A stretch of DNA of 64,000 bases from contig CM034140.1 in the NCBI GenBank assembly GCA_019914995.1, positions 6,928,026 to 6,992,025 on the forward strand, given 5' to 3'. The notes under the pieces were generated by a model. The model was not told where the DNA came from and searched no databases. It worked only from the letters and a program-made list of their open reading frames with translations. Positions 37,955 through 50,587 of this stretch are shown here, piece by piece. The stretch comes from Acanthochlamys bracteata. Its lineage: Eukaryota > Streptophyta > Magnoliopsida > Pandanales > Velloziaceae. Numbering within the stretch: position 1 is the stretch's first letter; each line of letters starts with the position of its first letter. A program made the translations under genes and the position numbers.

Positions 37955-38478
37955 AACAGGTATGGAGAGCTGAAAGCAACATGTACTTTTCTTAACAGCA
38001 AGCTTGCCATTAGTATTCATTAGTTATTGTACATAGACTGCATTGTACTGAGGTGCGAACTCCTGCCCAGATTCTAATTTGTACTGAAATTTGTTTTCTA
38101 CAACACATGTGTATACTTTCTATGTTGCTCTCCCTCTGCCTTTACATAGGTTTTCTTAGCTTCCAACTTTGCCTGTACTCAGCAGCGGCAGCTGCTTTGG
38201 TCTCTTCTCTCTTCTTCTTACTTTTTTGCTGCAGCTGACTCCCTTTGCTTCTTCAGTTCTCTGTTTCAAAGATAACTTCATGTTTTGTCACTTCGCAGAA
38301 ATAAAACTGGAAATGGAAAAACTGAAGAATGCTTTCTAACTGAAAATTAAATTTAGTTGATTTTTACTGTCAATAAACAAAAGCAGAAAGCAAGGCAGCA
38401 TCAAACGACCACTTACTCCAGCCTAGCCTTTTCATCCACAACACTGCAAAGAACTGCACCTTTATGACGATAACATAC
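37955..38478. other. FHY1/FHL-like 3' UTR and spacer to the FKBP remnant
   Basis: Likely 3' UTR to about 38300, then spacer. The final FKBP20-1 exons, expected on the minus strand here, are not recognisable. Confidence 0.35.
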
Positions 38479-40042
38479 CTTCATAGTCCTCAAGGGAAAT
38501 CCCAAGCTTTGATCATGTGCCTCTACCAGTTTCGTATGAGAATTTACTATTGTCTTTGTGAGTGGTGTAAAATACTTCACCAGTTTCAGCAAGAATACCG
38601 TCATAATGAACTGTAAAGAGAGTTGATAGTCTCAACATCCATCCGCATCAAACAAACAAGGACTTAAACATAAAAGAATTGACAAGAAGGAAACATGTAT
38701 TGCAGCCTGTTCTAGGTCATATAGATTATATTCATAGATGACTACTAAGGATTAGTTTGCAGCTGTTATATAAACTATTCCAGGTATGCAAATTGTTCCT
38801 TACAAGCTTGTTATAAATGATGAACTACAAGGAGCGACAACCTTAGGTAGTAAATTGGAACAATTCCAAGAATGCTAGATTGAATCTTCTACAACTATTT
38901 AAACAAAAGAAGCATGGATCACAAATCTTCTAGCACAAGTTATATGCATCTTTTGATTGGAGCACCAAACTCAAATATTTCCACAAAGCAGGTCATCAGC
39001 AATTGTATGCAAACCAATTCTTAAGGCCAAGAAGTCTCAACTGCTTTGACAAGCAGAGCAACTTCATCTATTTTTGGCAATCAGGAAAAAGCTTTACACT
39101 TATTTAAAACGTCTAAAAATTTAAATTTCCAGGCTTAGCTGTTCAATGGCAAACTGTGTTTCCTTTACCAAACAATATCAACTGATGATCAGATAATCAT
39201 CTGCCTTATTCTGATAAGAAATTCTATGACAGATTCAATCAAACGCAAATTCAAACATGAAATGTACATGCTTAGATATACTCAAATAAGTAAAATGTTA
39301 AAGATACATTCAGTTGATTGTCTAACCATCTACGAGAGGAAGACTATCTGATGGTGCTATAGTATCGGGTTTCCCTTTCTGCACTTCCGTCTTCAGGATT
39401 CCTTCTCGCTATTTGACAAAAACTTAAGATCATAAAGTATGAGTACAATATAATACAGAATTTCAGGTTCATTCAGAAATAAGTTAAATCACGTTCAACT
39501 AAGCTTCAACAAGAAGAAAAAGATCCAACCAGAAGCAGTAGTTTTGTTTCGGGCAACCGCATAACATCATATAGTCCAGAATTTGAAAGAACAAACGTTT
39601 AGCAGCTTCAAGTAGTGATATTGATTTAAGAACAAACATTGAGTTGTTTTCTCAACTTTGCAAAACGATTTTTGTTAAACTTACATCAAAACAAAAAATG
39701 GAAAACTTTTAAATTGGGTTTCTATTAAATTAAAATTGGTGTAAGAAGAAACATTCAATTCAACGTTCTTGTATCAGACATTCTTATCAGCTAACAAAAT
39801 CTAACCAATTTCTTCCTATAACACAAAAAAGTTACAAAAACAAGAAACAAACAACAATCTTTGAATCCTCAAAATCTCAAAGAAGCATTGAAAAATTACT
39901 AGAACCCAGATTAATAATGTGGCACTGAAGAATATAAAATCATCGACTAACAGAAATTCGATTGAGAATCGAATCAATAGAATAAATGTTTGAAGCTAAT
40001 AAAGTTTGAAAAACCTTGTACCTTTGCCGGCGATCCTTCCAT
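38479..40042 (-). pseudogene. FKBP20-1-like peptidyl-prolyl isomerase pseudogene with introns retained
   Basis: Minus-strand exons with good splice sites: 40042-40022 (MEGSPAK), 39408-39327 (REGILKTEVQKGKPDTIAPS...LPLVD) and 38610-38479 (VHYDGILAETGEVFYTTHKD). This is the N-terminal half of a plant FKBP20-1 domain with introns in place, so it arose by DNA duplication or in-place decay rather than retrocopying. In the last exon the expected reading (T-V-I-K-A-W-D-I-A-L-R-T-M-K) is broken by two one-base losses: one after GGCACA, giving TGA, and one after GCTTGGGAT. The conserved Asp of the VFDTT motif is Tyr. The exons for VGEVAKITCK onward are missing. A 66-residue product is possible but would lack most of the catalytic fold. 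Confidence 0.78.
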
Positions 40043-41418
40043 GGTATGACTCGAGGGATGACTAAACGATGAGTGTGGCTGCTGGTACGACTCGAGGTGA
40101 AGCTTCAACAATGTCTCTCTTTGATTATTATTCATAGCCCAAATTTATATTTCGCTCTTGATGTAAATATTTAGTTATTACAAATTTTTTGTAACTAACT
40201 TTAACAGTTAAAATTAGCAGATTAAATTTAATTAATTAAAATTGAAAACCCTTCAACAGTTTTAGTTGACCTGTCCCTCTCTGTAAACCCCAGCGATTCA
40301 AAACGCTACATAAATTCCAACGGTCCATATTAATAGAAGATTAACATCAAATGGTCCAAGTCATCCCAACAGTGCCGTTAGTTGTTCAAACTTCTCTCCA
40401 ACGCTCGCTAATCAACGGACAACGGTGCTGTTAACGACTGTTACTCTTTTTCTTCGCTATCTATACAACAGAGCCGTCAGGCCGTTAATCTGTTGTTATT
40501 ATTATTATTTATTTTTTGCATTTTGCTGTTTTTTTGTTTCATGATTTCCTTCAACGGGCAAGAGGAGTTGGGGACTGAGGAGCTTGCTCTTTCTCCGAAG
40601 GCTTGCTTGATTCGGAGGTTTAGTCTTGAAGGGGAGTTTTGATTCGACTCAGAGATACTCCAGGTACTTGATTTGTCCTGTTTGATTCGGGTTTGTGGAG
40701 GAAGATCTCATTTTTTTGCTTGCATCTCCACCGATTTTTTTTTGGAGCATTTTGGGAACTGGTTTATCTATCCATAGATTTTTTTTGTTTTGTATTAGAT
40801 TCTAGCTTTTTTAGTTCGAGGGCTTTTGGTGTGCGAATTGTTGTCCGGTTTCTGGTTTAGATGAGTTCTTTGATGGCTTTTGATTTAGTTATTGTTAGCT
40901 AATATAATCCGGAGATTTTGAAGTATGTGATTGTACGTTTGGTGATTCTAAGGTCTGAGGAGGCCTTTTAAGGCTTGTGAAATGATTTGTGTTTGGATTT
41001 TGGGTTTGTGTTTTTAGGTCTCTTGGTGTGTGAGTATTGTTTTAAGATCCATTTTATGATTTAATTATGTGTGTAGTTTGCTTCAGGAATAAGTAATTTT
41101 TTTTGTGGTAGTCGATAGTAATGTGAAAGTTACTGGCTTCACAGAACTGGGCTTTTAGTTTTGTGCCCCCTTTTGCTTATAATTTGGAGCGGTTGGTTTT
41201 AAGTTCCACTGTATGATCTATTTATGTGTTTTATTTGCTTCAGGTTGACTAATTATGGTGGTATTGATAGTAATGGACTTTACTGCTTTAGAGAGATGGG
41301 TGTTGAGTTTGGAGCTTTTTTTTTCTCCTAGGTTATGGCAATTGATTTAATGTTGATGATCTGTTTATGTGTTTTGCAGGTGAACGATGATTTGGTGTTG
41401 AGTTTGTAAGTCAAATCA
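40043..41418 (+). promoter_or_regulatory. MYB3R promoter and leader with MSA-core cluster, leader intron and uORF
   Basis: TCCAACGGTCCA at 40316-40327 matches ten of eleven positions of the mitosis-specific activator consensus (YCYAACGGYYA). Further cores AACGG at 40414, 40421 and 40553 and CCGTT at 40375 and 40482 give six cores in about 240 bp. A leader intron is likely from 40664 (CCAG|GTACTT) to 41379 (TTGCAG). The second leader exon contains a short uORF (MIWC) at 41387-41401, ending 17 bp before the main ATG. The same region is upstream of the FKBP remnant on the other strand. Confidence 0.55.
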
Positions 41419-44400
41419 ATGGCAGTGGTGAAGTTGGAGCAGATTTGTGTGGAGAACCGGCAGTCTACAGTGACTGCTTCAAGCTTATCTATGTCTGAGG
41501 GGAGCTATGGTTTCTCCTTGATACCGATGTCGCCTACCGTGTCAAGCCCAGTGGCTGCATCTACACCATCCCAGAGGTAATATTGACTTCCAATTTTGTC
41601 TCTTGCTTTGTGCTTGGCTGGACTTCCATTCTTGTGAAGTGAATAGTGATCAAAGACTTCATTTTTACTGTGTTTGATAACGCAGTTGAACTGGAGTCAT
41701 TGTAGTAGTTGTTTTGAATCTCCCTTTGAAGAGTGTCCTTCAGGAAACGTGATTTGGCTGTTGTATGTTGTTTGAGGTGTCATGACAATTGTGGTCTGTG
41801 CTGGATGCAAAGTCTTGATTTTGGTTTTGTTTAGCAATTTCTTTGATTGGAAATTATGATAGTAGTTGATTCACTTCTCTTTTAAAAGAAATTGTAGTTG
41901 GTTCTTTACTTCTCTTGAGATGAAACGCTGATTGCTTCTTTTGCAAGCTCTTAATCTTGGCTGTCTTGTGATAAAACCTTCTAGTGATTGTAATATGTCT
42001 TACATCTCGTCTGCATTTAAGTTTGAAATATTTATGTTTCTAGTTGACTACATTAGACATTCATGATGCTACCTTTTGGTGCAAACAAATGAAAATACAG
42101 CACAAGTCGAACCTACAAACAGTCTCCTCCTTATTAGATACTTAATAATCTAATCTTTACCATAATCCTGCCATGACCTTGGTAGGATATTGTGAAAGGC
42201 TATTATTTAATGATTACTAAGTCATATTTATGATTAGAGTTGAGTTGCTTTAGTGAATTTGGATCTTCATTTTTCAATATATAAGGCGCAAGTGAGGTAA
42301 CAACATTGTTATGTTTGAGTAGAATAAGCTAGCTATTCAGCAGCAAGTCAGGCTATTCATCTTGCTAGCCAGGAACCTTTTTTTTCTTGATGAATATCCG
42401 TCACTTATCTTTCAACTGAGCATTTGACAATACCTCTGACCATTCTCTATCCTTTTTCTTTGTTATATTGCGTATCTATGTATTGCCTTCTCTCTCAAGG
42501 TTGCCATGCTACATGAATTTCATTAAGCCGCTAGCTTTTCTAGGCCTTTCTAATATAATGAGTTCTATCTAAATTTTCCACGGAGATAAATGGTGATCGT
42601 TAATTTTCCAATTTGTATCTAATCATTACAAATTTGGATGTAATGGGCATATCAATAAGATGGATTTTATTTGTGAACTGGCATTATATAGATGAAGCAA
42701 AATAATATATCTTCTATAATGAGTCAAATCAATTCTGTACTCAAAGTTTTGCTTGTGCTTCTTGTTTGTGTATCATTACTATCATTTTTGTGCACCAGCT
42801 TTTGTGTGTCCAGTAGTGGTGCTTGCTATGGTCTTAATTCTTTTATTCGCAGTCTATGTCTCATGGTGACGGACTGTTGAAATTCGTGTAAGCTAGTGGA
42901 CTTGCAGAGCTAGAAATTATGTTCAGTTTCTTCCCACAAACTTAAAATATCCTAGTAAAGTTTAGTGTTTCTTATTCTCGAAGTTTATGTTTCTTAGCTA
43001 CTTGCAGGTGAGGTTATACAAATAGTAATCTCAGATTTCCTACAGGATGGGTAATCAAAGTGTTTTTGAATGCTATGGTGTCGTATGATCAGTGACCGCA
43101 GCGGACCCCATTTAGTTGGATAAGATTTACTTCTTGTTGATGATGATGATGATGATGATGATGAGTGACCACTGACAATTAGTTCATTGCTTAGTCATAA
43201 GCATGCAGCTTGCTTTTTTTCTTCATTCTAATATAATTTGGATATCCAAAGAACTTATTTCTTCCTTTATCGTTGTTAACATACATTTTTTTCCTTCTCA
43301 ATTGCAGGAGAGTTAGTGGCCCTATAAGGCGAGCCAAGGGTGGTTGGACTCCCCAAGAGGTGAGTGCAGCATGTGTTTTTTACCTGCAGTCTAATGAAAT
43401 CTGTTTCTACACTACTATAAAAAAAATATTGAAAGTTATTTTTACCTTTATCAGTTCGTTCACCTCATTGCACTTTTGTTCGCATATCTTTGTCAAATAC
43501 ATGCCAGAAATGTTGGATTAAGATACATAACATTCTTCCTTTTCCGCTGCATATTTGTTTAAAGACATGCACAAGTTCACTTTTCTATTCTCCTCTTAGT
43601 AGCTTCTTCCAAATAAGTGTTTATCTGAACATGTTATCGTACAGGATGAGACGCTAAGGAAAGCTGTTGATCTCTACAAAGGAAAATGCTGGAAGAAAAT
43701 AGGTCTGTTTCAATTCATTCTCTGGTTACTTATCACCTTTTTCTGTTTAAGCGAACTCGTCTTTAAAGATTCTACAGTTTGTGTTAAAGTGATGAATGCT
43801 GTACACTGATGGGTTACTCAATTCTAACCTAATTTATATTGTATACCTGAACCTGTTGACACATTGGTTCCTTGCCATGGTATAGTGGTGCTTGCTGAAT
43901 TTGTGAAACAAATTTCTGACTTAGAATCAAATAAGGAGTTTGTGCATTCTAACTATCACCTGCACCAATTTCTTTCTCTTGCTGTAAATGAAGTGGGTGC
44001 TAACTGTTGTTTAGTTTAACATATCCAGCGGAGTTTTTCCCAGATAGAACAGAAGTGCAATGCCTTCATCGATGGCAAAAGGTTCTTAATCCTGAATTAA
44101 TAAAGGGTCCATGGACTCCAGAGGTTTGATCCTAAGATTGTCTTGCTGTTGTTTAATGCTTGCATACTTTTTTCCTTTCTGCTGATTCTGGTTTCATGCT
44201 GCTGCATTGCAGGAGGATGAAAAAATAGTTGAGCTTGTTAAGAAGTATGGACCTACAAAATGGTCTATTATTGCAAAAGCTCTTCCAGGTCGTATCGGGA
44301 AACAGTGCCGAGAGAGGTTTTACAATAATACATAGACCCTTATTTTTAGTGAATCATCTAATATTTTTAATAACTAAGCATCATACTACTACATGCTATC

Positions 44401-46518
44401 TTTATGTCTTCTTCTTTAATATGTTGAATTGTATAACAAAGTTTGCTGCTATGAACATACCTAAGCATTTATATAAAAGCAACTATTAGGTGATATTAGT
44501 CTGCATTAATTTGATCAATGAGTTTCTATTTCCTATTTTCTATAGGTGGCATAATCATTTGAATCCAATGATAAAGAAAGATGCTTGGACAGCAGAGGAG
44601 GAACTTAAACTTATGAATGCCCACCAAATGTATGGGAACAAATGGGCAGAGATCGCAAAGGTCCTACCTGGAAGGTACAATTTCATTCTCCTGTAGGCTT
44701 CTCTTCTTATTCTGTAATTTCTGTGGTCGAAATTATATCAAGAACATCCCTATCTCTCTTTGGTCCAAAACCTTTTAGTAACCGCCTTAATTTCTATTCC
44801 AAGGTTATTCCTTATGCCCTTGACATTATGATGCTCAATCTTATTGATTGAGTAGAGCCTGAAACGGCTTCCTCTGTGCATTTGATATGCATATCCTGGT
44901 ATACTAATAAGTTATGGCTGGAAGTCTCATAGTCACGGTTGTTATGCATTAGCTCTATTAAATTGATTCCTCTTTAATGCAACCATTATGTGAAGAAATG
45001 CCCAACTTTAGTTTCATGGTTCTATACCAACAAACTTTAAGAATCTTGAACACTTGCTATGGTGTATTCATATGATTATAATAGTCAGCGTCCTTTCAAC
45101 TTCTTCATATGTCCAAATGTGTGCTTGTCTCCTGGGGATGCTAAGTACGACAAGCACATTATTGAATGAGATTCTATATCCAGATACTCTGGTAAGGAAA
45201 ACTTTGGGAAGTTGTAAATTTCCAAGGCGATAAATCTGTTTAGGTTCACTACTAGATCACAATTTCGAAAACATCTGTTTATGCTTGCTTCAAGTTATTT
45301 ATGTCGCTTTGGCAACTCTATTGTGAAAAGTTCAAAGCTCAGTTCCCAACATCAGTACTCTCCATTACCTTGGTACTGCCCCATCGTGTTTCCTATAAGC
45401 ATGCTCGAATTAAGTCGTGAATACATTGATTTCTCCACTAAAGTATGATCTCACATTTGTTTGATGCATTTGAATAACGTCTGTTCCTTCTTTATTTCAG
45501 GACTGACAATATGATAAAAAACCACTGGAATAGCTCCTTAAAGAAAAAGTTAGATTACTATCTTGTGACCGGTAAGCTTCCACCAAATTCAACACCTGGT
45601 CCCCAAAATGATGCCAAAGATGCAGCAAAATCAGCTGTAGGAAGCTTATCTTCAAGTAAAGCACCTCATGCAAGTGCGCAAACTCCGCTGGAATCTTTGG
45701 TATCTCTTCCTTCTGGTTCACCTTTTGGATCTCATAAGCGGGAGGACTACCAAAAGGAATCCCCACTGGTGGTGAAACCTGATTCGGAAACTGTTTCCAG
45801 TGAACCAAATGTTGCTCTTGGGACTCCTGATATTGCTGAGGGCAAATCTCAGGAGACACAAAGTAATTGTGGTTGCCATAAGATTGATTCCAAACAAGCT
45901 ACAGAAGCTAGTGGCAATCCTGGAGCAGAGGAGGAAAACCTTTCCTTCACATTAAGCCATTTTGTCAGTTCTCCTGCCTTTGGCAATCTTTGCTATAGAC
46001 CTGCTCAGTTAACAGATTTTGGAGTTTCCATTTCTTCACTCTTGGAAACATGTAATCTTCTGGATGAAGCATGCACTCCAGATTTGGAAATGGCTACTGG
46101 TTATCTAACTCCTCCAGCTTCAAATCATACGAGTTTAAGCAGATTCAGCCCAGAATCAATTTTAAGGAGTGCAGCTAAGAGCTTCCTCAACACCCCATCT
46201 ATATTGCGAAGGAGGAAAAGAGAACCTTGTACTCCTCTTTCTGTCAGACCTTTAAAATTAGGTGGTTCTGAAACTCAAGCTGTTTCACGTTTTTGTGAAG
46301 AAGATGCAACTCAACTCACTCGGCAGATCTTGTATGCAGATTTAAGTCCTGGTGGAAATGGAGATAATGCATTGAATCATGAGGGTGCTTTTGATGTCTC
46401 TCCTCCATACAGATTAAGGCCTAAAAGATTGTTGATCTCCAAGTCTAAGCAGCTTGTTTTTACCTCCAGTGAAGAGGCAAAATTGGAATATAGAACCCCG
46501 GAAGTTGAGCCTCCATGA
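41419..46518 (+). CDS. Three-repeat MYB transcription factor, MYB3R3/MYB3R5-like
   Basis: Seven coding exons: 41419-41576, 43308-43359, 43645-43702, 44029-44123, 44213-44316, 44546-44674 and 45501-46518; 537 residues. R1 spans about 62-110 (GGWTPQEDETLRKAV...HRWQKVLN), R2 about 115-161 (GPWTPEEDEKIVELV...RERWHNHLNP) and R3 about 167-212 (DAWTAEEELKLM...NHWNSSLKKK). The order and spacing of tryptophans is that of animal-type c-Myb proteins. The C-terminal half has many Ser/Thr-Pro sites (STPG, QTPL, GTPD, CTPD, LTPP, NTPS, CTPL, RTPE) and the MYB3R blocks SILRSAAKSFLNTPSILRRR and SPPYRLRPKR. Members bind MSA elements of G2/M genes; this type is closest to the MYB3R3/5 repressor side, which is inferred, not tested. 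Confidence 0.95.
43091..43170 (+). mobile_element. 5'-truncated SINE with (TGA)9 tail in MYB3R intron 1
   Basis: GCAGCGGACCCCATTTAGTTGGATAAG followed by TTACTTCTTG and nine TGA units (43138-43164) resembles the 3' end of plant Au/TS-like SINEs, which commonly read GGACCCCACTTAGTGGGATAAG plus a simple-repeat tail. AGTGACC lies immediately before (43091-43097) and after (43164-43170), fitting a target-site duplication. The internal promoter boxes are missing. Confidence 0.6.
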
Positions 46519-48000
46519 TGATTTTCTAGTGGCACTTCTAAGGCCAGTACAGTAAGCGTGCAAGGGTTGACGACCTTGAGTGAGCATCATCTGACTGCTT
46601 TGAAAAGCGCTGTGTAGGTAGCTTTGTTCATGTATCAAAGATGGGCATCACTTGAGCTGCATTACACTACACTCAGGTATAGTGGATCTTACCACTATTT
46701 CATATTACTTCGCTCTTGCTACAATTTTTTCAGTCTAAGCGTGTGTGTTAACATGTTTTGTCTACAATTTTACGACTGATATTGCAGCTTTACCATTCTT
46801 ATCTAACAAGTTTCAGACTTATTTGGTAACTTGACAATCTGGATTACGTAATAAAGCTGCTAACGGAGTGAGTTAGTATTTAGAAAAAGTGCTTGTAAAT
46901 ATATGTGGTGTAGCTTCTGGTTTTGTCATGATGGTTTCAAATGATGTAAATTCCTCTGACATGATATCTCAGAACAAATGACGGTCCAGTTATTGTCTTT
47001 CTCATCTTTCAAACATCATGTAGACTGGAATTTAGACTCATAGTGAATGTAAATGGTAGCATTTTGCATAGAGATGTTTAAGTAAAGGGTGCAAGGAAAT
47101 ATGAGGAGTTTACATTAAAAATTCACTGTCAAGGCCTGAGATCTCAAAGTGGTTCTGATGTATGAGTTCAATCCTATCTGTCTAGGCAATTTATGCCTTC
47201 CATTGTTGAACATATAGATAATAACTTTTATCGACAACCTGGGGGTTATTTTGATGTATCTTGGTTCTTGTTTTCTGACTGATACATCTTCTTTACCTTG
47301 TGTTTAAATTCTGTTGTTTTACTTGGCACGACTGCTACCTTTCCAATTTCTGTTCCCATTATAAAATGTCAGTGCCCATTCCATGAAATACATATATGAC
47401 AATTTCTTAATTTGTTAAGCATGACTATTGAAGGACATCCAAGTACTCTTATTTATTCAGTGCAGGATGCAACGACATCTCTCTCTCAGAGCGCATTACT
47501 GAAGACTTCTGTGCCAAATTCAGTTCAGATTCTTGCTGGTGATTATCTGTCTAAGTTTTTCCATACTGTTCACATAAACTACTTTTCCTGCGGCATCAAA
47601 TGTAAACTGTTGAGACTAAAGATTTTGAGCGAAAGCGGTTTTCTTGTTGTTGTACATATACAAAAGAACATCAATTTTTTATACTGTACTAAGGTGAATA
47701 ACTGTGCCAAAATTTTATGGTATTGTTTGTATGTGAAATGGATTTCACTGTAACTTTCTGATGAAATGCTTCTTCTGGAGACCTGTTGTACATTACATTG
47801 TTGATCATAGGACACCAACATTTGAGCAGTACTATATTCAAAGTGTGGATTTTGATTTGTGTAGAATGGTACAACCGAAGAGGTGAGAAGATCGTGAGAA
47901 CTTTGAATTGAAGCTGAAGTTACTGGGGGAAGATGTCGTTGATATGATTCATGATTGCCTGTTTTCTTGTTGTTTCACTCGTGAATTCCTTTGATCCTTA
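46519..48000 (+). other. MYB3R 3' untranslated region, possibly spliced
   Basis: A donor ACTCAG|GTATAG at 46676/46677 and an acceptor GTGCAG|GATG at 47465/47466 would define a 789 bp intron in the 3' UTR. The following sequence up to about 48000 is less AT-rich and looks transcribed. No coding ORF was recognised. Assignment is tentative. Confidence 0.3.
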
Positions 48001-48121
48001 TGGAGTGGAAAGTTAAAATTTTCCTTGCAAGTTATTTTAGTTGTTCATATGCTTATGGATGGGGAAATTAGGGAAAGGAGTGATTTTGTGGAGTAATGTT
48101 TTTTGGAGTACGATTTATTTA

Positions 48122-48408
48122 GGACGTGTTTTAAATATTCGAAACTTCAATTTACCTTACTGGAATTAAAATTTTAGTTAGTTCATATATTTTAATATGT
48201 TATAGGAATTCAGAAATCTACTTCATTATTACTATATAAGAAACTTCACATAGAATTGAAATACAAAAAATTAACTTCCACTTCTAATTCATTTCAACAA
48301 ATAATTAAAATATAAAAAATTAAATTTTATTTTTAATTCATTTTTTAAAAAAATTATTTTTTACTTTTAATTTTTGCAAAATTTATTAGGTGCATTTAAA
48401 ACACGCTC
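48122..48408. mobile_element. Tourist-like MITE (family B)
   Basis: 287 bp, starting GGACGTGTTTTAAAT and ending ATTTAAAACACGCTC. TTA directly flanks both ends (48119-48121, 48409-48411), the signature of PIF/Harbinger-type MITEs. It shares internal blocks with copies at 55024 and 57364. No ORF. Confidence 0.75.
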
Positions 48409-49677
48409 TTACTATAGCATGTTATTGAGGGCACAACATATAACGATATACTAACAACAATAAGATGTCCATAAAAATCTAAGCTTAATAGTTGAAATCG
48501 AACTAGATTACATTTCTTAGATCTGTGAAGTATGATTTTGCTAGGGAACATCTCCTGCTCAGATGTTAACCAGCAGTTCTTTAACAGACTGTTTGGATTA
48601 TAAGTACACATAGGGAGGGATGGTGAAAGTAAAGCAATTTTAATATGTACCTATATTTATTTTGATTTTATTAATGAAAGGAAGGAGGAATTGTTCCTCT
48701 TCTCTCACCATGTTTCACGATAAATTGTGGATACACATGGTGATAAATGAGGAAACAAATTTACTTTCTTTTTTGTCCTTTTATTCTTTTAATTTTTTAA
48801 TTTTTTAAATTTTATTTTAATTAGAATTTCTTAATTAAATATTTAGTTTTAATATGTGTTATTTTTATTATATAATTTATAATTTTATATTTATTTAAGT
48901 TTAATTGATTTTAGTTGGTAGAGAAAATAATAAAACTATATAATCAAATTTTTAATTTAAAATTTTATTTAATTTTGTTAAATTATATCAAACATTAATA
49001 AAAAATTAAATTATATTCATCAATGCTTGTGTTAATTTCGATTGAACTTAATTTATTCTGTCAAAATTGAGTTCTAATTCGCTTTCAAATACAACTAAAA
49101 ATATACAAATTATTTTTATATTCACTTTTGAATATATACTTAAAAATAAGTTTGAGTTTAAAATTTTACTTCTAACATTTATCTCATTGCAACCAAACCA
49201 GTTCTAAGCTAGAACTTGTTTCATGTAAAGCATGTGAATTGTTTAGAAAATTATAATAACTAAAATAACTTTAGATTAGGTAATGCCAAATTAAGTTAAC
49301 TAAATTAACTTTAGATTTGGAAGGTGTCTTTGTCTTTAAAGTTTTAATTAACTCCTAAGCTAGATTAAAGATAATTTAACAGTCTTAAAGTTATTTTTTG
49401 GCCTAACTAAACTTGATTCTACCAAATTATTTATACTTTAAATAATTTGATTACTGAAATTTCAACTAGTATACAAATAATATAATACGATTGCAAAAAC
49501 GTCAAAAAGCTCATAAGCTGACAACTTAAAAGTCCATATCCCAACAAGAGATCGAATTTTAAAAATATAGAGAATCGTTCTGATATGCATCGATATATTT
49601 ATAAAAAACAATATATATATATATATATATTTTTTTTAATATATTCTTTTCTAGCTAGTAAGTAATAAGCTATTTTA

Positions 49678-49942
49678 GGAGATATCATACAAAAACATAT
49701 TTCAATTACACTAATTTCCTTTTTTACTATTTAGATTTTAAATTTGATCACTTTATATATTTTTGTTATCAATCTGACTTTATTTTTATTTTCACGCCGA
49801 ACTCTATTTTATAAAAAAATTATTACAAACTTTAATTTATGTTCTTTAAGTACCATTCCGAATTTTATTTTTATCGGATTTTATTTTTTATCTTAATTTT
49901 ATAAAATTTATTTTTAGGAAATTTATTTATTTGAAACACGTC
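49678..49942. mobile_element. Probable decayed Tourist-like MITE (family B)
   Basis: The right end ATTTGAAACACGTC is flanked by TTA (49943-49945), as in the other copies. A possible left end GGAGATATC is preceded by TTA (49675-49677). The 265 bp length fits the family, but the left inverted repeat is badly diverged. Confidence 0.45.
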
Positions 49943-50374
49943 TTAAGTAAAACTCTACGGAGATAATATAAAGATTAAAATATGCACAAATATTGGGCAC
50001 AAAAGAAGAATAAACATAAATAAATTCAATTTAATTAGCTTAAAATTTCTGTAAATAAAACGGTTCATGAATGTTCTCTTAGAAAACATACATTGTATTT
50101 TCTAAAGGTACTCTAGATTCATTTCCTTAAAAACCAACTTTTTTTTTTTTGTTTGTTTATCATCACGAGATAGATATCAAAATTTATTTAGTTTTTGAAA
50201 ATGTGAACGGAACAAAAAGTTTTTTCAATACAACGTAGCTGTACATATTTGAAAAAAAAAAAAAAATTGAAAAAAAGTCAAGAGAAAATCTTTGAATAGT
50301 GATGCTCGTGTTTACTTAAAAAAAAAAAAAGAAAAAAAAACGAGAAGGTCAATCTCACGAGAAAGAAGAGAGCT

Positions 50375-50587
50375 ACTTAAATATTTTGAAATACTTATTA
50401 AAAAAATTTTCTAAAAAATTTTTAAAAATTTTAAAAATAAACTTTATTTTTTAATTAAAAATAATTAATAATAAATTTTATAATATAATTTTTTATTTTT
50501 CTTAAATTTTTATAACTTTTTATAAATTTTATTAAATAATAAAATAAAAAGTTAGAATAAAAAAATAATTCTCCGAAACATCCACTT
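50375..50587. repeat. AT-rich repeat family A copy
   Basis: Right end ATTCTCCGAAACATCC (reverse complement GGATGTTTCGGAGAAT) matches the family end; the interior has the usual A/T blocks. Left border approximate. Confidence 0.4.

Noticed and set aside
43138-43164. (TGA)9 considered as an independent microsatellite
   Set aside because: The preceding SINE-like 3' end and the flanking AGTGACC duplication make it better explained as the tail of the SINE fragment.
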